From positions 35,282-99,281 of the forward strand of contig JAEHOE010000231.1 in assembly GCA_016858145.1 (NCBI GenBank): a DNA stretch of 64,000 nt, given 5' to 3'. Shown here piece by piece: positions 57,681-64,000 of the stretch. The notes below the pieces were generated by a model, which was given only the letters and a program-made list of their open reading frames with translations, ran no database searches and was not told the DNA's origin. Position 1 is the first letter of the stretch. Each line of letters begins with the position of its first letter. This DNA is from Edaphochlamys debaryana. Its lineage: Eukaryota; Chlorophyta; Chlorophyceae; Chlamydomonadales. The position numbers were made by a program, and so were the translations under genes.

Positions 57681-60600
57681 GGACTGGAGGGCAGCTTGCA
57701 GGCATGAGGGTGGGGTGGTGGTGGATGGGTGTGGAGTATGGTGGGAGCAGACAGGGGAGTGTAGTGGACTCACCCAGCTGGCTGCCAAAACGCTGCAGGA
57801 CTGCTCTGCTGAAAACGATTACTATGCTGGCAGGGACTGGAGGGCAGCAGGAGCCAGCTTGCAGGCATCCCGGCCCGTGACCATGAGGGGGGTGGGGGTG
57901 GTGGTGGATGGGTGTGGAGTATGGTGGGAGCAGACAGGGGAGTGTAGTGGACTCACCCAGCTGGCTGCCAAAACGCTGCAGGACTGCTCTGCTGAAAACG
58001 ATTACTATGCTGGCAGGGACTGGAGGGCAGCAGGAGCCAGCTTGCAGGCATCCCGGCCCGTGACCATGAGGGTGGTGGGGTGGTGGTGGATGGGTGTGGA
58101 GTATGGTGGGAGCAGACAGGGGAGTGTAGTGGACTCACCCAGCTGGCTGCCAAAACGCTGCAGGACTGCTCTGCTGAAAACGATTACTATGCTGGCAGGG
58201 ACTGGAGGGCAGCAGGAGCCAGCTTGCAGGCATCCCGGCCCGTGACCATGAGGGGGGTGGGGTGGTGGTGGATGGGTGTGGAGTATGTGGGAGCAGACAG
58301 GGGAGTGTAGTGGACTCACCCAGCTGGCTGCCAAAACGCTGCAGGACTGCTCTGCTGAAAACGATTACTATGCTGGCAGGGACTGGAGGGCAGCAGGAGC
58401 CAGCTTGCAGGCATCCCGGCCCGTGACCATGAGGGGGGGTGGGGTGGTGGTGGATGGGTGTGGAGTATGGTGGGAGCAGACAGGGGAGTGTAGTGGACTC
58501 ACCCAGCTGGCTGCCAAAACGCTGCAGGACTGCTCTGCTGAAAACGATTACTATGCTGGCAGGGACTGGAGGGCAGCAGGAGCCAGCTTGCAGGCATCCC
58601 GGCCCGTGACCATGAGGGGGGTGGGGTGGTGGTGGATGGGTGTGGAGTATGGTGGGAGCAGACAGGGGAGTGTAGTGGACTCACCCAGCTGGCTGCCAAA
58701 ACGCTGCAGGACTGCTCTGCTGAAAACGATTACTATGCTGGCAGGGACTGGAGGGCAGCAGGAGCCAGCTTGCAGGCATCCCGGCCCTTGACCATGAGGG
58801 GGGTGGGGTGGTGGTGGATGGGTGTGGAGTATGGTGGGAGCAGACAGGGGAGTGTAGTGGACTCACCCAGCTGGCTGCCAAAACGCTGCAGGACTGCTCT
58901 GCTGAAAACGATTACTATGCTGGCAGGGACTGGAGGGCAGCAGGAGCCAGCTTGCAGGCATCCCGGCCCGTGACCATGAGGGGGGTGGGGTGGTGGTGGA
59001 TGGGTGTGGAGTATGGTGGGAGCAGACAGGGGAGTGTAGTGGACTCACCCAGCTGGCTGCCAAAACGCTGCAGGACTGCTCTGCTGAAAACGATTACTAT
59101 GCTGGCAGGGACTGGAGGGCAGCAGGAGCCAGCTTGCAGGCATCCCGGCCCGTGACCATGAGGGGGGTGGGGTGGTGGTGGATGGGTGTGGAGTATGGTG
59201 GGAGCAGACAGGGGAGTGTAGTGGACTCACCCAGCTGGCTGCCAAAACGCTGCAGGACTGCTCTGCTGAAAACGATTACTATGCTGGCAGGGACTGGAGG
59301 GCAGCAGGAGCCAGCTTGCAGGCATCCCGGCCCGTGACCATGAGGGGGGTGGGGTGGTGGTGGATGGGTGTGGAGTATGGTGGGAGCAGACAGGGGAGTG
59401 TAGTGGACTCACCCAGCTGGCTGCCAAAACGCTGCAGGACTGCTCTGCTGAAAACGATTACTATGCTGGCAGGGACTGGAGGGCAGCAGGAGCCAGCTTG
59501 CAGGCATCCCGGCCCGTGACCATGAGGGGGGGTGGGGTGGTGGTGGATGGGTGTGGAGTATGGTGGGAGCAGACAGGGGAGTGTAGTGGACTCACCCAGC
59601 TGGCTGCCAAAACGCTGCAGGACTGCTCTGCTGAAAACGATTACTATGCTGGCAGGGACTGGAGGGCAGCAGGAGCCAGCTTGCAGGCATCCCGGCCCGT
59701 GACCATGAGGGGGGTGGGGTGGTGGTGGATGGGTGTGGAGTATGGTGGGAGCAGACAGGGGAGTGTAGTGGACTCACCCAGCTGGCTGCCAAAACGCTGC
59801 AGGACTGCTCTGCTGAAAACGATTACTATGCTGGCAGGGACTGGAGGGCAGCAGGAGCCAGCTTGCAGGCATCCCGGCCCTTGACCATGAGGGGGGTGGG
59901 GTGGTGGTGGATGGGTGTGGAGTATGGTGGGAGCAGACAGGGGAGTGTAGTGGACTCACCCAGCTGGCTGCCAAAACGCTGCAGGACTGCTCTGCTGAAA
60001 ACGATTACTATGCTGGCAGGGACTGGAGGGCAGCAGGAGCCAGCTTGCAGGCATCCCGGCCCGTGACCATGAGGGGGGTGGGGTGGTGGTGGATGGGTGT
60101 GGAGTATGGTGGGAGCAGACAGGGGAGTGTAGTGGACTCACCCAGCTGGCTGCCAAAACGCTGCAGGACTGCTCTGCTGAAAACGATTACTATGCTGGCA
60201 GGGACTGGAGGGCAGCAGGAGCCAGCTTGCAGGCATCCCGGCCCGTGACCATGAGGGGGGTGGGGTGGTGTGGATGGGTGTGGAGTATGGTGGGAGCAGA
60301 CAGGGGAGTGTAGTGGACTCACCCAGCTGGCTGCCAAAACGCTGCAGGACTGCTCTGCTGAAAACGATTACTATGCTGGCAGGGACTGGAGGGCAGCAGG
60401 AGCCAGCTTGCAGGCATCCCGGCCCGTGACCATGAGGGGTGGTGGGGTGGTGGTGGATGGGTGTGGAGTATGGTGGGAGCAGACAGGGGAGTGTAGTGGA
60501 CTCACCCAGCTGGCTGCCAAAACGCTGCAGGACTGCTCTGCTGAAAACGATTACTATGCTGGCAGGGACTGGAGGGCAGCAGGAGCCAGCTTGCAGGCAT

Positions 60601-63600
60601 CCCGGCCCGTGACCATGAGGGGGGTGGGGTGGTGGTGGATGGGTGTGGAGTATGGTGGGAGCAGACAGGGGAGTGTAGTGGACTCACCCAGCTGGCTGCC
60701 AAAACGCTGCAGGACTGCTCTGCTGAAAACGATTACTATGCTGGCAGGGACTGGAGGGCAGCAGGAGCCAGCTTGCAGGCATCCCGGCCCGTGACCATGA
60801 GGGGGGTGGGGTGGTGGTGGATGGGTGTGGAGTATGGTGGGAGCAGACAGGGGAGTGTAGTGGACTCACCCAGCTGGCTGCCAAAACGCTGCAGGACTGC
60901 TCTGCTGAAAACGATTACTATGCTGGCAGGGACTGGAGGGCAGCAGGAGCCAGCTTGCAGGCATCCCGGCCCGTGACCATGAGGGGGGTGGGGTGGTGGT
61001 GGATGGGTGTGGAGTATGGTGGGAGCAGACAGGGGAGTGTAGTGGACTCACCCAGCTGGCTGCCAAAACGCTGCAGGACTGCTCTGCTGAAAACGATTAC
61101 TATGCTGGCAGGGACTGGAGGGCAGCAGGAGCCAGCTTGCAGGCATCCCGGCCCGTGACCATGAGGGGGGTGGGGTGGTGGTGGATGGGTGTGGAGTATG
61201 GTGGGAGCAGACAGGGGAGTGTAGTGGACTCACCCAGCTGGCTGCCAAAACGCTGCAGGACTGCTCTGCTGAAAACGATTACTATGCTGGCAGGGACTGG
61301 AGGGCAGCAGGAGCCAGCTTGCAGGCATCCCGGCCCGTGACCATGAGGGGGGTGGGGTGGTGGTGGATGGGTGTGGAGTATGGTGGGAGCAGACAGGGGA
61401 GTGTAGTGGACTCACCCAGCTGGCTGCCAAACGCTGCAGGACTGCTCTGCTGAAACGATTACTATGCTGGCAGGGACTGGAGGGCAGCAGGAGCCAGCTT
61501 GCAGGCATCCCGGCCCGTGACCATGAGGGGGGTGGGGTGGGTGGGTGGATGGGTGTGGAGTATGGTGGGAGCAGACAGGGGAGTGTAGTGGACTCACCCA
61601 AGCTGGCTGCCAAAACGCTGCAGGACTGCTCTGCTGAAAACGATACTATGCTGGCAGGGACTGGAGGGCAGCAGGAGCCAGCTTGCAGGCATCCCGGCCC
61701 GTGACCATGAGGGGGGTGGGGTGGTGGTGGATGGGTGTGGAGTATGGTGGGAGCAGACAGGGGAGTGTAGTGGACTCACCCCAGCTGGCTGCCAAAACGC
61801 TGCAGGACTGCTCTGCTGAAAACGATTACTATGCTGGCAGGGACTGGAGGGCAGCAGGAGCCAGCTTGCAGGCATCCCGGCCCGTGACCATGAGGGGGGT
61901 GGGGGTGGTGGTGGATGGGTGTGGAGTATGGTGGGAGCAGACAGGGGAGTGTAGTGGACTCACCCAGCTGGCTGCCAAAACGCTGCAGGACTGCTCTGCT
62001 GAAAACGATTACTATGCTGGCAGGGACTGGAGGGCAGCAGGAGCCAGCTTGCAGGCATCCCGGCCCGTGACCATGAGGGGGGGTGGGGTGGTGGTGGATG
62101 GGTGTGGAGTATGGTGGGAGCAGACAGGGGAGTGTAGTGGACTCACCCAGCTGGCTGCCAAAACGCTGCAGGACTGCTCTGCTGAAAACGATTACTATGC
62201 TGGCAGGGACTGGAGGGCAGCAGGAGCCAGCTTGCAGGCATCCCGGCCCGTGACCATGAGGGGGTGGGGTGGGTGGTGGATGGGTGTGGAGTATGGTGGG
62301 AGCAGACAGGGGAGTGTAGTGGACTCACCCAGCTGGCTGCCAAAACGCTGCAGGACTGCTCTGCTGAAAACGATTACTATGCTGGCAGGGACTGGAGGGC
62401 AGCAGGAGCCAGCTTGCAGGCATCCCGGCCCGTGACCATGAGGGGGGTGGGGGTGGTGGTGGATGGGTGTGGAGTATGGTGGGAGCAGACAGGGGAGTGT
62501 AGTGGACTCACCCAGCTGGCTGCCAAAACGCTGCAGGACTGCTCTGCTGAAAACGATTACTATGGCTGGCAGGGACTGGAGGGCAGCAGGAGCCAGCTTG
62601 CAGGCATCCCGGCCCGTGACCATGAGGGGGGTGGGGTGGTGGTGGATGGGTGTGGAGTATGGTGGGAGCAGACAGGGGAGTGTAGTGGACTCACCCAGCT
62701 GGCTGCCAAAACGCTGCAGGACTGCTCTGCTGAAAACGATTACTATGCTGGCAGGGACTGGAGGGCAGCAGGAGCCAGCTTGCAGGCATCCCGGCCCGTG
62801 ACCATGAGGGGGGTGGGGGTGGTGGTGGATGGGTGTGGAGTATGGTGGGAGCAGACAGGGGAGTGTAGTGGACTCACCCAGCTGGCTGCCAAAACGCTGC
62901 AGGACTGCTCTGCTGAAAACGATTACTATGCTGGCAGGGACTGGAGGGCAGCAGGAGCCAGCTTGCAGGCATCCCGGCCCGTGACCATGAGGGGGGTGGG
63001 GTGGTGGTGGATGGGTGTGGAGTATGGTGGGAGCAGACAGGGGAGTGTAGTGGACTCACCCAGCTGGCTGCCAAAACGCTGCAGGACTGCTCTGCTGAAA
63101 ACGATTACTATGCTGGCAGGGGACTGGAGGGCAGCAGGAGCCAGCTTGCAGGCATCCCGGCCCGTGACCATGAGGGGGGTGGGGTGGTGGTGGATGGGTG
63201 TGGAGTATGGTGGGAGCAGACAGGGGAGTGTAGTGGACTCACCAGCTGGCTGCCAAAACGCTGCAGGACTGCTCTGCTGAAAACGATTACTATGCTGGCA
63301 GGGACTGGAGGGCAGCAGGAGCCAGCTTGCAGGCATCCCGGCCCGTGACCATGAGGGGGGGGGTGGGGGTGGTGGTGGATGGGTGTGGAGTATGGTGGGA
63401 GCAGACAGGGGAGTGTAGTGGACTCACCCAGCTGGCTGCCAAAACGCTGCAGGACTGCTCTGCTGAAAACGATTACTATGCTGGCAGGGACTGGAGGGCA
63501 GCAGGAGCCAGCTTGCAGGCATCCGGCCCGTGACCATGAGGGGGGTGGGGTGGTGGTGGAATGGGTGTGGAGTATGGGGGAGCAGACAGGGGAGTGTAGT

Positions 63601-64000
63601 GGACTCACCCAGCTGGCTGCCAAAACGCTGCAGGGACTGCTCTGCTGAAAACGATTACTATTGCTGGCAGGGACTGGAGGGCAGCAGGAGCCAGCTTGCA
63701 GGCATCCCGCCCGTGACCATGAGGGGGGTGGGGTTGGTGGATGGGTGTGGAGTATGGTTGGAGCAGACAGGGGAGTGTAGTGGACTCACCCAGCTGGCTG
63801 CCAAAACGCTGCAGGACTGCTCTGCTGAAAACGATTACTATGCTGGCAGGGACTGGAGGGCAGCAGGAGCCAGCTTGCAGGCATCCCGGCCCGTGACCAT
63901 GAGGGGGTGGGGTGGTGTGGATGGGTGTGGAGTATGGTGGAGCAGACAGGGGAGTGTAGTGGACTCACCCAGCTGGCTGCCAAAACGCGGCAGGACTGCT
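57681..64000. repeat. Satellite array of about 182-base units running off the right edge
   Basis: About 34-35 head-to-tail copies follow a degenerate first unit at 57681-57708. A fixed landmark (GAAAACGATTACTATGCTGG) recurs at 57811, 57994, 58176, 58357, 58540, 58722, 58904, 59086, 59268, 59450, 59633, 59815, 59997 and onward, giving unit lengths of 181-183. Most copies are identical apart from single-base indels. Because 182 is not a multiple of 3, each unit shifts the frame; two frames are open for up to two units and the third has stops, so long translated coding is unlikely. Each unit has a G-rich segment (GGGGGGTGGGGTGGTGGTGG). Neither TGTAA nor its complement occurs in the unit. The array continues beyond the window. 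Confidence 0.97.
58357..59997. repeat. Duplicated multi-unit block within the satellite
   Basis: Two private variants, a 7-G run after CCATGA (at 58432 and 59525) and CCCTTGACC instead of CCCGTGACC (at 58788 and 59881), recur together at the same offset of 1093 bases. This shows that a block spanning at least these sites was copied as a unit six repeats away. Confidence 0.75.

Noticed and set aside
57640..64000. Open reading frames of 60-340 codons running through the satellite units
   Set aside because: They repeat with the unit, shift frame every 182 bases, occur on both strands and meet stops in one frame. They are by-products of the repeat, not genes.

Overview
The window is nuclear DNA of a green alga, most likely a Chlamydomonas-like or volvocine member of the Chlorophyceae. 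The evidence is very high GC, genes split by many short GT-AG introns with pyrimidine-rich acceptors, strong preference for C- or G-ending codons, long Ala/Gly/Pro/Gln runs inside otherwise conserved proteins, TGTAA-type polyadenylation signals, and a ciliary axonemal gene. The species cannot be named from this sequence alone. No prokaryotic, organellar, CRISPR or phage features are present.

Layout, left to right. A leftward gene starts at 206 and runs off the left edge (only its putative first exon is visible). A leftward mitochondrial carrier of the NAD+/nucleotide/folate type lies at 4228-1498. A rightward 22-exon gene at 6307-14981 encodes the ciliary protein CFAP57 (FAP57/WDR65). The 4.2 kb after it holds no confident gene, only a tRNA-like/SINE-like fragment and small repeats. 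Two formate/nitrite transporter (NAR1-type) genes follow, divergently oriented at 21976-19207 and 22792-26010. They form a large inverted repeat in which several introns are almost identical while others are unrelated, the signature of ongoing gene conversion. A leftward coatomer beta subunit gene (33230-27641) and a rightward HRD1 ER ubiquitin ligase gene (33643-37632) share a 412 bp divergent promoter region. A rightward DUF389 membrane protein gene occupies 38661-44995. A large rightward gene (47054-57587, 23 exons, about 2,000 residues) joins a VPS62-like lumenal domain to a multi-pass membrane region. About 100 bp after its stop codon a satellite array of about 182 bp units begins and continues to the right edge.

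The genes are ordinary eukaryotic housekeeping and membrane or ciliary genes, not an operon or a defence island. The points that deserve attention are the mosaic NAR1 inverted pair, the 182 bp satellite with a duplicated multi-unit block, the VPS62/multi-TM architecture, and a few small unexplained structured or decayed stretches. Exon boundaries were read by eye from splice consensus and reading-frame continuity. For CFAP57, HRD1, DUF389, the VPS62-like gene and the transporters, the exon lengths sum to whole codons. For the coatomer gene several internal boundaries are approximate.
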